From Gonapodya prolifera JEL478 (lineage: Eukaryota; Monoblepharomycota; Monoblepharidomycetes; Monoblepharidales; Gonapodyaceae), in contig KQ965733.1 of assembly GCA_001574975.1 (NCBI GenBank), positions 623,012 through 687,011 on the forward strand: a stretch of DNA of 64,000 bases, in the 5' to 3' direction. The notes beneath the pieces are model-generated. The model did no database searches and was not told where the DNA came from. It worked only from the letters and a program-made list of their open reading frames with translations. Below, one piece after another: positions 43,759 through 54,900 of the stretch. The first letter of the stretch is position 1. Every line of letters begins with the position of its first letter. The position numbers and the translations under genes are program-made.

Positions 43759-44382
43759 CTAGTCCTCCTTGGGAGGGATGATGAATTTCTGCAGGGGAAC
43801 GTGTGTGGGTTAATGAGATGCTCGTGAGAAGGTTGTGGAGAAAAAATGAACGCATGCATTCGACGGGTCTTCCATGTGTCCACGGATTTCGACATGTTCT
43901 CGCTTCCGGACATTCCCTACTCGCATTAAATGCTCTTTGAAGCGAATTTCGAGATGACCTCTCATTGTAACATGTTCCAACTCATACTTGGATCAATCAC
44001 ATCGACGTGTTCCAACTGGAATCCAGCAATCCCACTCTGCGAGCACCCTCTCCCGTCCTTTGCGTCAGAACTTTGGAAAAGAACTCACATTCTCGCCCAT
44101 CTTTCCGGCATCCCACTTTGCCGACTTCACGATCTGCTCCTGGCGCCTCAACATGACCGCGCGGAACTCATCCTTGACGGAGGATCGGAGCACGCGTGCG
44201 CAGATGTTTGCGTATTGGAGGTACCTTTGAGTGGGTGCAGGGTTGGATGAAGTTTGAGATGGGATGGAAGGGGTGAGAGAGGGAAGAGGGAAATGGACGA
44301 TGCATGGTGACGAGACGGTACCAGAATTTGCCATCAGAATGTGTGCCACTCACGACAGTCCTGCGTTTCGCCAGTAGGTCAT
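43759..44382 (-). CDS. ATP15: Mitochondrial F1Fo ATP synthase subunit epsilon
   Basis: A tiny subunit of the central stalk of F1. Three exons (44382-44354, 44224-44089, 43788-43759) close to 64 residues, the usual size. MTYWRNAGLSYLQYANICAR is the family's invariant start (aromatic-W-R-x-A-G-x-x-Y-x-x-Y). Then come VLRSSVKDEFR and SAKWDAGKMGENKFIIPP. Because two introns split it, no single open frame shows the whole protein. It has no cleaved presequence, as expected for this subunit. Confidence 0.93.
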
Positions 44383-44506
44383 GGTCGTGCTGAAGACACT
44401 GGGCACTGTGTGCAGAAAATGAGACGGACCGTGCACAAGTTTTAGTGCCATGAATTTTGTGTCAGTATCCTCCCTACGTAAACAAGGACATCTTTCTTTT
44501 AATCAC

Positions 44507-44538
44507 CAATCGGGATACCAGGCCTGGTATCCCGATTG
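44507..44538. repeat. Perfect 32-base palindrome in a divergent promoter
   Basis: Half-site CAATCGGGATACCAGG is followed at once by its exact reverse complement, with no spacer. It sits 125 bases before the ATP15 start codon and 63 bases before the start codon of the plus-strand neighbour. It could be a binding site for a dimeric regulator or a replication or recombination relic. Confidence 0.95.
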
Positions 44539-44600
44539 CGTGCATAATTCGTGGAGAAGCGCGTCCAGGTATCTTCGGACGGCGGACCACAGCACACACA

Positions 44601-45949
44601 ATGCCCACCCTTCGCCATCTCTTTCTGCAGAACCAGACTGCGCGCCGCCGTGCAACTGCACCCACTGAGCGGGCACTTCTGTTTTCGACGCAGACGGGCT
44701 CATACGGCAACGGCGACGGCGATGGCGATGGGGACGACGAGGGTAACTCAAACGTCGAACGGGAAGACGATGGACACCACGTCGAAGTCGAGGACGAAGA
44801 TGGAGTGCGTAGAGCGGCGATTGCGCTGGAGAGAGCCCTTAGCATGCGCTGGGAATGGGACGTTCCGGCTACTGACGAGGTGAAGAAGGAGGACAGAGAG
44901 ACGATAGAGGGTATGGACGCAGCAGACATAGACGCGAGCAAGAAAAAGAAAAAGAAGAGGAAAAAGAAACAGACCCAAGAGTCTCCGCCTGACGAGGCAC
45001 CCGAGTTCCGCTTGTTCGACCTGGTCGTGCCGGTGTCGCTCGCTCCAGTCAATGTTGCCGATGTCCTCGCCAGACAGGCGCGCGAGGAGAGACGCAAGAG
45101 GATTGAAGAAGAGCAGGCCAGAGAGGATGAAGAGGAGGAGAGGTGCGTACCCGGGACGAATAGGGAGGGAAGTTGGGGGACTGTTGAAGGAGGCTCTGAT
45201 GATCACCCTGAAATATTTCAAGGGGTGGCGGGGGGGAAAGGAGCCATTTCTTTGATCGTCACTCTGAAAGAGCTCGTGCTGGAGCGATGGAGGCGCACTT
45301 ACTTCCACATCGCTGACCCTCTTTACTCATCACCCTGATCACCATTCGCCACCTCATAGCCGCATCCTCGCTCTTCAATCATGTGCCGTCACAGCCTACG
45401 ACGTATTTCGCGAAGCCGCAGTGCCGTGGGTGAGTTTTGGATGATGAGGCCTTGTGCTCGCACGGATGAATTGGAGTATTTCAATGGGACGTGAAACGGA
45501 ATTGCAGATGGCTTGAAAAGATAATACTTGGTATCAAGGGACACCGAAGTGGACACCGATGGGAACTGGAGATTGCTGACAAATAGAGCGGTGACCACAA
45601 ATAGCGATTCGACTTGTCCACCTTAAGGTGGTGCGTGTCAACTCTTTTGACCTCTCACATACACACTTCACACCCCTCTCAGCCTTTCTCCTGGCCGCAC
45701 CGCGTCATACACCTTCCCGCGCCATCACCCGACGGTTCCTCCGCCACCTCGCGAAAGCACACTCGCTCGCGCCCCTCGCCCGCCATGAAGCGACGCTGGC
45801 GGGAAAGGGACAAGGACCGGCAGAGAGTCTTGGGCAAGATTGCGAGGATGAAAGCTGCAGCGGCGGGGGGGCAGCAGGGTGGAACACGCCCGATTGCGCA
45901 GCCGAGGGCGCCGAAGAGTGCAGGTGCCAGGCCTTTTGGGAACGGATAG
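44601..45949 (+). CDS. Unknown protein with charged low-complexity core, possibly mitochondrial
   Basis: Three exons (44601-45142, 45360-45429, 45683-45949) close in frame to 292 residues. The start (MPTLRHLFLQNQTARRRATA) lacks acids and suits mitochondrial import. An Asp/Glu/Gly run, a Lys run (about ten Lys) and an Arg/Glu helix (LARQAREERRKRIEEEQ) follow. The most protein-like part is AVTAYDVFREAAVPW joined to PFSWPHRVIHLPAPSPDG, and the end is basic (MKRRWRERDKDRQRVLGKI). I do not recognise the family. A small organellar ribosome- or RNA-associated protein would fit the charge pattern, but this is a guess. Confidence 0.6.
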
Positions 45950-46437
45950 GGGGTACAGGACGGTGCTCGGTGGGCATAAACGCTCTGGTGCAGGATGCTC
46001 CAAGGTGAAATGCACATTGTGAGGAAGACATGGGGAAGGAGACTGAAGTTCTCCGATTGGACGTTCGGGGAATTTAGGACCAGCTAAAGTTAACCAGTGA
46101 AGGGGAGGTCCAGCATACGGACGTTACGCTGTTTTGTTGTTCGGAGGTCGGCGAATGTAATATAATTTTGCAAAATAACAAGTTGAGTTAGCTTACAAGA
46201 GCCCACACTTTCTCAATGCGCTATTCCTCTTTATAGCTGGATGGTTATGTCCGCTACTGAGCTTTCATACTGGTTCATGGGCTTGGGTGATCAACAGGTG
46301 CACTGCCCTCCTCTAAACGATACGGGGTGTACAAGAGGTACTGTTCGGTCCCCACAAGAAAAGTAAACCTCTGTCCGTATGTATGTACGAAAGATGGAAC
46401 TTCCGCTGTGGCCATCGCCTCACATCCCATTTCAACG
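45950..46437. other. Intergenic region, nothing recognised
   Basis: A/T-rich in the middle (46140-46240), with no open frame that has motif support. It probably holds the terminator of the upstream gene and the promoter of the membrane protein. Confidence 0.4.
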
Positions 46438-47537
46438 ATGGCCCCATTCTCGCTCATCCCGCCTCACAATCTTCCCCTCCCCCTCTATCTCGCCGTGTTC
46501 TCTACCATCGGACCGTTCTCTATCGGCTTCGCTGTCAACTTCGGCATTGCAGTGGCAATGTGAGGGCTTCCATTCCCCTGATTGCCGCGTTAAGCTTTTC
46601 GAACGTCTTCAACAAGGTATAACGCGGGCCCCGAGCCTGTCACTGTGTGGCGGCTGCCTAATACACTTGTTGGTGCGTTGTTCACTTCCATGCCCCATGT
46701 ACCCACGAGACACCGGACACCGCCATGGATTGCACGAACGAACAGGGACTGCATCTCAGGTCGCTTAGCACCACAACTAACCCCCTCCGCTTCTGTCCAA
46801 TCGCCTGCCCTCTTGCTCAATCACGTCCCCCGTCACAACACCTAGGCGACACTGCCGTAACAACCATCGTCACCTGCATCATCACGTGGCTCGTGGGCGG
46901 TCAACTCACGACGCTGAATGTCCGTCGCGGCGTCGTCAAGGTCGCTGCTCGACCTAGGGCACTGCAGCAACGGTGGTTGGACGAAACCGTCGCGTGGATG
47001 GTGGGGCCCGGGTGGGACTTTGTGGCGGCGTGGAGTGCGAGAAAGGGGGCCGTGCGGCTGAGTGATGGAAAGGAGCTGGAGCCGGGAGTCGCGCGAGTCG
47101 AGGTTTCTCGTTCCGGTGCCACCTCTGATGCGCAAACACTCCAAGTCGCCGGCGCGTCCTCATCCTCCGCTGACTCTTCTTCTTCAACGACCGCCTTCTC
47201 CCCTCCGGACTCTCCCCTACAACCTAACAACCGCTTCCTCACTGCCTCACTCTCCCGGTGGCCTGTATACCTTCTCCTCGTCTTCCTACCAACCTTCCCC
47301 ATTCTCACACTGATTCTCGCTTTTGGACTCGAACCGCGGTACGCGACATGGACCGCCCGGGGTGGAGGCGTGATGGCGTTTGGGAACTGGCCGTTGCCCG
47401 CTGTCTACAAAGGCGTTGCCGGTGGCGCTATTGCGAGCTTTGCGGGAGTGGTGCTCGACGCATTGGTGATTGAGAGGGGAAGAAGGGTAGCTGGAGATTA
47501 CAGTAAGGGTCAGTACACGACAGATGTTCCAACATGA
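46438..47537 (+). CDS. DUF2456-type four-span membrane protein
   Basis: Three exons (46438-46559, 46617-46672, 46846-47537) close to 289 residues. The N-terminal signature is LPLYLAVFSTIGPFSIGFAV then NFGIAVAMYNAGPEPVTVWR, LPNTLVGDTAVTTIV, the pattern I recall for the fungal DUF2456 family. Four hydrophobic spans are visible; the third is WPVYLLLVFLPTFPILTLIL and the last lies near GVAGGAIASFAGVVLDALVI. The loop between spans two and three is long and Ser-rich. Function is unknown in the family. Confidence 0.75.
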
Positions 47538-47858
47538 GATAAAGGGAGGAAGAAAAAGGAGAGTGCAAAATTATTTGAATTGCATGATTGTGCTTGAAAT
47601 TTATTTTGGAATGGGGAGTTGCTCCGTCCTTCCGAATCGCCCTGAGTTGGAGGCCGAGTTGGAAATCGGTTGCCCACGACGCAACACCGTCAAATCCAGA
47701 TCCTTGCGCGCTTCATCGTTGCATCAGCAGAAAAAATTCCAAAGGGAGAACGATCACCTGCAAAAAGAAACGCTTTGCTTTCACTCGCGTGAGTCACCGT
47801 CACCATTCTAGAACTGTCCTTCAGGTTTAACAAACTTTCACTCTGCATCCACAGACGC
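47538..47858. other. Intergenic region, nothing recognised
   Basis: A 95-codon plus-strand open frame (47524-47811) overlaps it without a known domain; it is most likely chance. Confidence 0.4.
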
Positions 47859-50415
47859 ATGACTACAGACTCTCAGCCGCCCGTCACCTCGGCAGCCCCC
47901 GCGGCAGCCCGTGTCCAGGAGACTCCAGCAACTCCTCAAATGGGAGCCCCCGTCAAGAAAAAGTCCAGCAGACCACCCAGACCGGTGGTTGACGTGTTCA
48001 CTGCAGCAGTTAAGGGAGATCTGGACGCTCTCAAGACATGGTGCGTGGTGGAGGGACAAACGGCGTTTCGCGGGGTATTTAATTGCACAGCAGAAGAGTC
48101 GGCATAGACGATTGCTAATTTCGAATGCAGCTCGTCTGCTCTTTGATGGATCGCATTTCAGCTTCTGTGAACAGGGGGAACTGTTCAAAACAGTCGTTTC
48201 CTTGTCGTGGTGCTTATCGTTCCAACATTCACCATACCATCACCCAGGATCATCGACTACAGAGTTGACCCAGACTCCCGTGATGACCTTTCACAGACCA
48301 TCCTCATGCGCGCTTGTCTTGCCCGTGCCCCCGAGATCGTGTCGTTCCTCCTCGCGCGCGGTGCCTTTGCCGACATCAAATGCGGCTTTTTTGGCGAGAC
48401 GCCGCTCCTCGCCGCGGTCTCGGCGGGCTCTGCGGAGTGCGCCCGGCTCCTTTGTGAAAACGGCCATGTCAATGTCAATGTGAAAACGGGCTCAGGGCAG
48501 ACACCGCTCATTAGCGCCGCGCGAGGAGGAAGCGTCGATATTGTCAGGGTGCTGCTCGAGTTTGGTGCGAAAGTGGACGCTAGGGACCAATGGGGAAGGA
48601 CTGCACTGATTCACGCGGCGCAGGGGGGAAATGCGGAAGTGGTGAAAGTGCTGTTGGGATTGGATTCGCCAAAAGGAACTGGTGGGTAACAACGAAACTC
48701 GGGGGCGCGAAGACAGTTGGTCTTGCACGCGTGCCAAGACTTCTTTCTGGGAATTCGAAGATGGATTCTATTCTGATTCTGCCTCTCCCCCTACAAGGTG
48801 CTCCTCCGACAGCAAGTCCTTCAAAGCGCGACAACGAAGGGCGTACTGCTCTCCATGAGGCGGCCCTTAACGGTGACGTAGCTACCATTCGTTACCTTCT
48901 CGCTGCCGGTGCAAAACTGCACCGCCGCGACATGTCCGGTGCCACACCTCTCGACCTCGCCGAAGCCGTCGGCAAAACCAAGGCCGCCGAAATCCTTGCA
49001 AGGGCGTGGCAAGAAGAGGCAGACAGGGCTGAGACGGAGAGAGGCCGGTCTAGGGTGGCGCCCGTGCAGCAGCCGAGCTCGGAGGTACTCATTGTTGCAG
49101 CAGCACAGGCACCGGTTGGGTCCCCCCGGCCAAACCACGGACACCCACTAGCGTCGCCGGCCCCTCCCACTCCTCAACGCGATCGGGCTCCGTCTATTGC
49201 CGCCTTCCTAACGCCCGCGTCGATTGCCGCTGGGGTGGCGGACTCGGAGTCTGCGAGACCCGTGCCCCAGCCGCTTTACCTCCCCGGGTCTTCCATGACT
49301 ACATCCGGGTCATCTGGTGCGCTTGCGACCATTGCGGCGGGCGATGCGTCGGGACCCGCGGTGCCATTAGGCCATATTGAGCCAGCGGAGATGCAAAGCC
49401 CGCTTGTCCAGGGTTTGCAAAGGCTTGCGTACGGCGTCGCTGAGGGAGATGGTCAAGTCAGCAAGGCAGTTGATGAGGTGAAGAGAGTCAGGGCGGAAGT
49501 GGGAGGCTTGGGTGGTATCAAGAGGCGCAAGGTGCGTCGTCTTGCAGAAAGTCGTTTAACATTTGAAAACAACCTTATCCGATGAAAACTCTGCAGGACG
49601 ATGTCAAATCTCGGCTCACTGATCTCCTCACTCGGCTCAATGCATTCGATTCCGAGTTCTCAGCATCTTCAACACCAAACCTGTCGACTTCTCCCTCATC
49701 TTCGTCCGATTTTCTCTCCGAAGGGCCCCCTCCTGGAGCCCCTATTGCGCGCCGTCCGTCCACTATAACGTCGGAACTCCGAGAGAGAGTGAGGAGGCTT
49801 GTAACAGAAGCTCGCCAAGGAGTGCGTCTCGCGGAGGAAGGTGAAGTTCTGTGCAGGGAGTGGACGGAGACTGTTGGGGTGGGCAAAGTGCTTGCAGGTG
49901 ATCAACACGGAGAAGGGGACATTGATGAGGTTGGCGACGGGAAGGAAGTTGAAACCGTGGGTACCATCACAGTCTTTGATTATATATATATAAACTAAGC
50001 TTTCTTTCTGTTCTTTTTTCATCATAGTTCAACGAGCTCGCCAAGTTGCTTGAAGCGAATCTCGAATTGGAAAAGCGGTTTGTAATCTCTGCCGCCACAT
50101 TTCCTTTGCGTTGCGTAGTGAAACTGTAATTTTCCCACCTTTAGCTTCCAATCAACTCACACAAGGCTCGCTTCTGTACTCGGCACTCTTCCCCAGCTTG
50201 TCGCGGCCCACTTGACCACATCGCACGCACTTCTGCAGACACACAACCAGCTCGAGAAGCTGAAACCCGCTGCCTCCCGTTACGTGGCGCAAAGGTCCCG
50301 TACGGACGTGGAGGGAGATGCGGAATGGTTCGAGGAGGCAAGGGAAAAGTGCCTTGCCAAGTTGCGCGAATATGAGGGTCGTAGGGGCAGTAGGCCAAAC
50401 TTGACAACACCGTGA
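47859..50415 (+). CDS. Ankyrin-repeat protein with C-terminal coiled coil
   Basis: Six exons (47859-48040, 48248-48681, 48798-49531, 49597-49956, 50028-50077, 50145-50415) close to 676 residues. Ankyrin units include TILMRACLARAPEIVSFLLA, ETPLLAAVSAGSAECARLL, QTPLISAARGGSVDIVRVLL, RTALIHAAQGGNAEVVKVLL, RTALHEAALNGDVATIRYLL and a final TPLDLAEAVGKTKAAEI. So five or six units lie in two blocks, separated by a Pro/Ser insert that follows an intron. A disordered Pro/Ser/Ala middle and helical regions follow (AYGVAEGDGQVSKAVDEVKR, LRERVRRLVTEARQGVRLAE, ELAKLLEANLELEKRFQ). It is a scaffold by appearance. Partner and pathway are not evident. Confidence 0.85.
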
Positions 50416-50504
50416 GGAGTGATTAGGAAGACTTGGATTGGAGTTTTCTTTGGTGTTTGATTAAGAAGTATCAGAAAATACAATTTGTGAAACAGTAAAA
50501 ATCT

Positions 50505-51818
50505 TTAACATTGAATAACAACCTCGACCGCAGCGTGGTCACTGCAATGCACCAATGGCGTTTGCGCCAAGTCTGGGAATGCTTTCCTGTCATCACCTGT
50601 TATGCGAAAAGCATTAGCACGGGGTTCAATGAGCGCCAAGGGTTGGGATTCCGAAGCTGCAGGAACCTCGGCACTCAAACGTAAACGCAAAATATAATCT
50701 AGGCTCTTGAACTCGTCTGGGTCAGGTGCCGGAGCCGTAATGCTAGGCTTGGACCCTTCTGATGTAAATGAGAGTGGATGCCAAGCATCTGCAGGGACCT
50801 TGCGCTCATCGGGCAGCTCATGGAACAGCGACAGCGTGGTGACGGGGTGGACTGAATATCGTTCAAAGAATATGTCCGTCAGGGAGAGTCGAGGGGCGTC
50901 GCCGCTGTTTGATGGAGAGGAACCGAGAACGTGTTCCACCAGACGCCATTGCCATCCATGTTCGGGGTTGGTCGTTTGATTCAAGTCTGGAGACCGCAGA
51001 CCATCCGAATTAAGGTCTCCTACGAGAAGTGCGAGGTCGCCAGACGTATTTGAAGTCTCCTCGCGGTAACCGTGTCGATTCAAGCATTCATGGATAAAGT
51101 CCCGGAGGGCTTCAAGTTGTTTCTCGCGGTTCTTATAGATTGACTTAGCGGTTTCAGGAGCTCCCGTGATAATGCTCACGTCAAGGTGCTGATCCTCGGA
51201 TGTTGTGGGGGGCGTGGGAGTGTAGTCGGCATGCAGATGTGTGATGAAGAGGTAGAGATGCCTTCCTGAGCCATTGGCTGGGGTACTGGGAAGGGCAATT
51301 TTGACAAATAGTGCCCCTTTGCCGCAAAATCTGAAAAAAATTCAGGAAGTGTGAGGGGAAGGGCACGAGTGCCATTCGAGACAAACACACCGCTCCGAAA
51401 TCATCACGCCACCAGGGTAAATGACCTGTTCTTTGGCGATTATTGGCAGCTTAGAGGCAACACACAATCCCCCATCAGTCGCTATGCGACTTGTCCAAGG
51501 TGGTGGATCGATCCACGCAGTGTGGGCGAAAGGGGGCCTGAACGACCTCGCATTCTCCAGCACAGACGCCCTTCTCGAGGAAAGACTGCCGAAAAGCTCT
51601 TGAAAGCAGACCACGTCATATTCATTCATCCAGCGTTGTGTCCAGAACTGCAGTCGTGTGTCCTTGTAGTCGCCTCCCCGGCTTTCGATGGGCGGCGGTC
51701 GAATGAAGGCATTCCACGTGACGAGTTTGACGTTCGTCTGTGTCGTCATCGTGGGAAAAGGGCGGAATTGGACAAAGGATCGTGACAACGGCAAATTGGC
51801 AAATGCACGGTCCTTCAT
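50505..51818 (-). CDS. EEP-superfamily phosphodiesterase, neutral-sphingomyelinase-like
   Basis: Endonuclease/exonuclease/phosphatase folds cleave phosphodiesters with Mg2+. Motifs in order: KLVTWNAF (metal Asn), VVCFQELF (metal Glu), FITHLHADY (catalytic His region), LVGDLNSDG (Asp/Asn pair) and CSDHAAVEV (terminal D-H). Spacing and the H-L-H-A-D-Y segment resemble secreted or membrane-linked neutral sphingomyelinases more than DNA-repair enzymes. Exons 51818-51391 and 51330-50505 close to 417 residues. The first Met gives a modest hydrophobic lead, and a Met at about 51749 would start nearer the catalytic domain. It converges on the ankyrin gene, with only 89 bases between stops. Confidence 0.8.
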
Positions 51819-51911
51819 GTTTCTGGTTTCAAGTAAGGTATCGCGATTGAATGGGCCATTTCGAGACAGACAGCATGATATATTAACAAATTTTAACAGT
51901 TTACGTCCATA

Positions 51912-54900
51912 TTAACTCGAAGGGAGGAACAGTGCACCATGTGGTATATTCCGTCGGCTCCCCAAGTTTTCATCCACTGTTCGGGCGCTTTCGCGCCTTG
52001 ACGCTGCCTTCTGCACAGCCTCCGCAATCCTTTCCATAGACTCGGGTCGCGGTGGTGCTCTTCCCTCTAACCGAGAACTTGTTCTCGAACCCACGTTACC
52101 CTTCTCTCCTTTCAAACTTTTCACACTACTCGCTCTTTCCAACATCGCCACTTTCGAGGCTGCCCTGGACACACTCCTCGATTTTGGGGCGGAGTTTTGA
52201 TCAGATTTGCGGGAGTTCAGTGACGTTGTGCTGGATCGGCCGAATGATCCCATCGTACGCCGTTGTGCGAGTGGCGGAGTCTCAGGATTCGTTTTCGGCA
52301 CCAGTGGCGCTTCATTCGAAGGGTTTCTGAGGAGATCGGGTTCACTGTTCGGCAAAGGCCTGCTTGCTGCTTCCATTACCCGTTGTGTAAGGTTCAACGT
52401 TGATCTAGACGCCCAAGGGGCGTCGGCGAGGTTGTCTCCGTAGGTCTTATACAACCGCTCCCGTGACTCTGAAATGGGCCATCGACTGTTTTCGGGCTCA
52501 CGAAGCCCATCGTGATATGACAATCCACGATGATAATTGGAGGTTCGGCCTTTCTCCTCCGAGGCAATTTGAATCAGCTGCGACAACATTTCACGGTTTC
52601 AAGAATAGGTCATGATGCTGAAAAATGGGTTACTCACCATTCTTGCATTGCCACCTCCCGCAAGAACAGAGGAGATCAAGAAAAGTTCGCCAGCGGTCCA
52701 TTCGATCCCAGCCGCATTAGGCTTAGATATTTCCTCTTCCAGGGCAGCACCTAGCTTGGCCTCTGCAATATCGTACTGCGACGATGTGATAGCATCGGAC
52801 TCTTGTGAGAGTCGAGGACCCAACAATGTTATGAGGTCTTCGACTGCTCTTTCATTCGGAGGTTCCGCTTGCTTGTCGAATGCTTCTGCACCAGTTAAAA
52901 ACATGTTCAGGATATGATGGAGTTTACCGTCGTCGGGAGAAAGTCTCTGGGACGATGGTTCGGTTAAATGAACTTGACTTTCCGAGACGTCATTCCGGGA
53001 AAACTTCTTGAGTGTCTGCGATTGAAGAGACCTCGTTGTGCGTGACTTCATTTTGTGGGCTTCTGTGGAAACTTGCTGCCGGTCGAGGTCGCCATGTGAA
53101 CGGTTAGTATTCTGTTCAGCAGATCTAAGAGTCCTAGAATCTTCTGGCTCGATCGTCGAAGATGCTGCGATTATTTCAGTGCCGGAGGCGCTTTGATCCT
53201 TCAGAATGCCTTGAGACCGACTCAGTGAACGCTGCGAGGTTCTCATTTCCACGGAAGATTTAATGGCAGTATTGTTTACTGCTCCTCGCGACCTGGCATC
53301 ACCCTGAGACACTGCGATCGAGTGTAAGGAGCTCTTCACCTTATCCAGTAACACTTGCGATGACTCCTTATCCTGTGACACCTTGGCACCTTGCCTTAGC
53401 TTTTCCTTAGCCAGTGGAGCCACAATCTTCGAGGAGGTTCGAGAAAAGCTTATATATTGATCCAAAAAAGAATAAGGAAATGAACTTACCGATGTTACAT
53501 TAGCCCCTTCACACACAAGTGAAGCGAGAATGAAAATTTCGCCTGCTGTCCAATCCAAATCTGAAACCTGATGCAGTCTGTTCTGAAGTTCGGCTTCCAG
53601 GCGAGGATCGGTGCGCTCGCCCTGCGGGATTGTGTAATCTCCCTTTCGGACGCGAGAATCCGGTCCAAGAAGTTCTGCTAAATGATCGACCAGGCCCTGA
53701 GGTGGCAGGGAGCCATTATCAAATGACCAGGCTGCCTCCGAAAATAATTGAACAATCCGTTGGTCATTTGCTGCTTCGTCGTTGGACGAAGACGGCTCTT
53801 GCGATGTCATTCGTTCCCGGTCTACAAATTCTTGCGGAAAATCACTTCGTTGATGCATCACTTCAACTGTGGTCCTTTGAGAGTGGGGGAGGTGGAAATC
53901 CGATTCGAACGCCCTGCGAGGATAGATGGGAATGTTGTGGAGAAGGGGCATAGACAACTGCTTGGTGAGTATAGTATTCATCACTTCGCCTTGTGGTTGT
54001 GCGAGTGGCGCTACAACGGTCTTCCCATTAATGGCATGTCGAAGAACCTTACGATGTGCATTAAGCAATACAATCATATCAACAAATGTCAAAGAAAGAA
54101 AAGGGCAAAGCCATTTGTTGCTCACGTTTCTGATATCTCCTCCTTCAACAACGAGCGCAGCGAGAACATAGATCTCTCCTGCCGTCCAATCCATATCAAT
54201 AACTCGATCCCCAACCTCACGCATACGAGTTTGCAAAATCATTTCTAATTCAGGGTCCGATATATCATGTCCAGATTTTGTATATTGTTGCGTGACTGGG
54301 TCTGGTCCGAGAAGCGATGCGAGACGTTGTATCAAGTCCTTAGCAGGTGGTGTATTAGAATCGAACATCGAAGCGGCAGATTGGAAGAGAGCCATGATCT
54401 CATCCCGCAAATCCAAATCAGGTAAATTTGAATCATCTTCAAGTTTATGAACGACGTTCATTGATCGGGCTTGTAGTTGGGGAGTGTTGATTTTATCCAG
54501 AAGGTATAAGGACTCCGCGCTCCCCTCCAAGTGAAGCTTACCTCCTCCGCCCATGTGCACGAGGATCATTTCCAGAAGCTGTTTTCGTGTAAATGGTCGA
54601 TAAAATAAGACGACATAGACGGGTAGAACTCGTTAAACACAAGAGGAATTCGATTGCGTTACCATTTAACAATCACCTTCGAGATCTCATAGCCCTCGCA
54701 AAGCAGCGAGGATAGTACGAATACTTCTCCAGCAGACCACAACAGCGATGGAACATGGTTTCCGAACTTGCGCATTCTGGTCTGCAACGCTTCCTCCAGG
54801 GCTGGATCTGATAATTCATCTTCCCCTAATGGAATACCATATTGATTTGGATTGAGCGTCGGATCCACTCCGAGGGCTGTTCCGAGAGCTAGAATCTGGC

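Noticed and set aside
44507-44538. Palindrome as a rho-independent terminator
   Set aside because: The genome is eukaryotic, the site lies in a divergent promoter, and no T run follows.
53630-54248. Plus-strand open frames of 80-166 codons inside the giant gene
   Set aside because: They are antisense to exons with a conserved repeated domain and cross its introns without splice logic.
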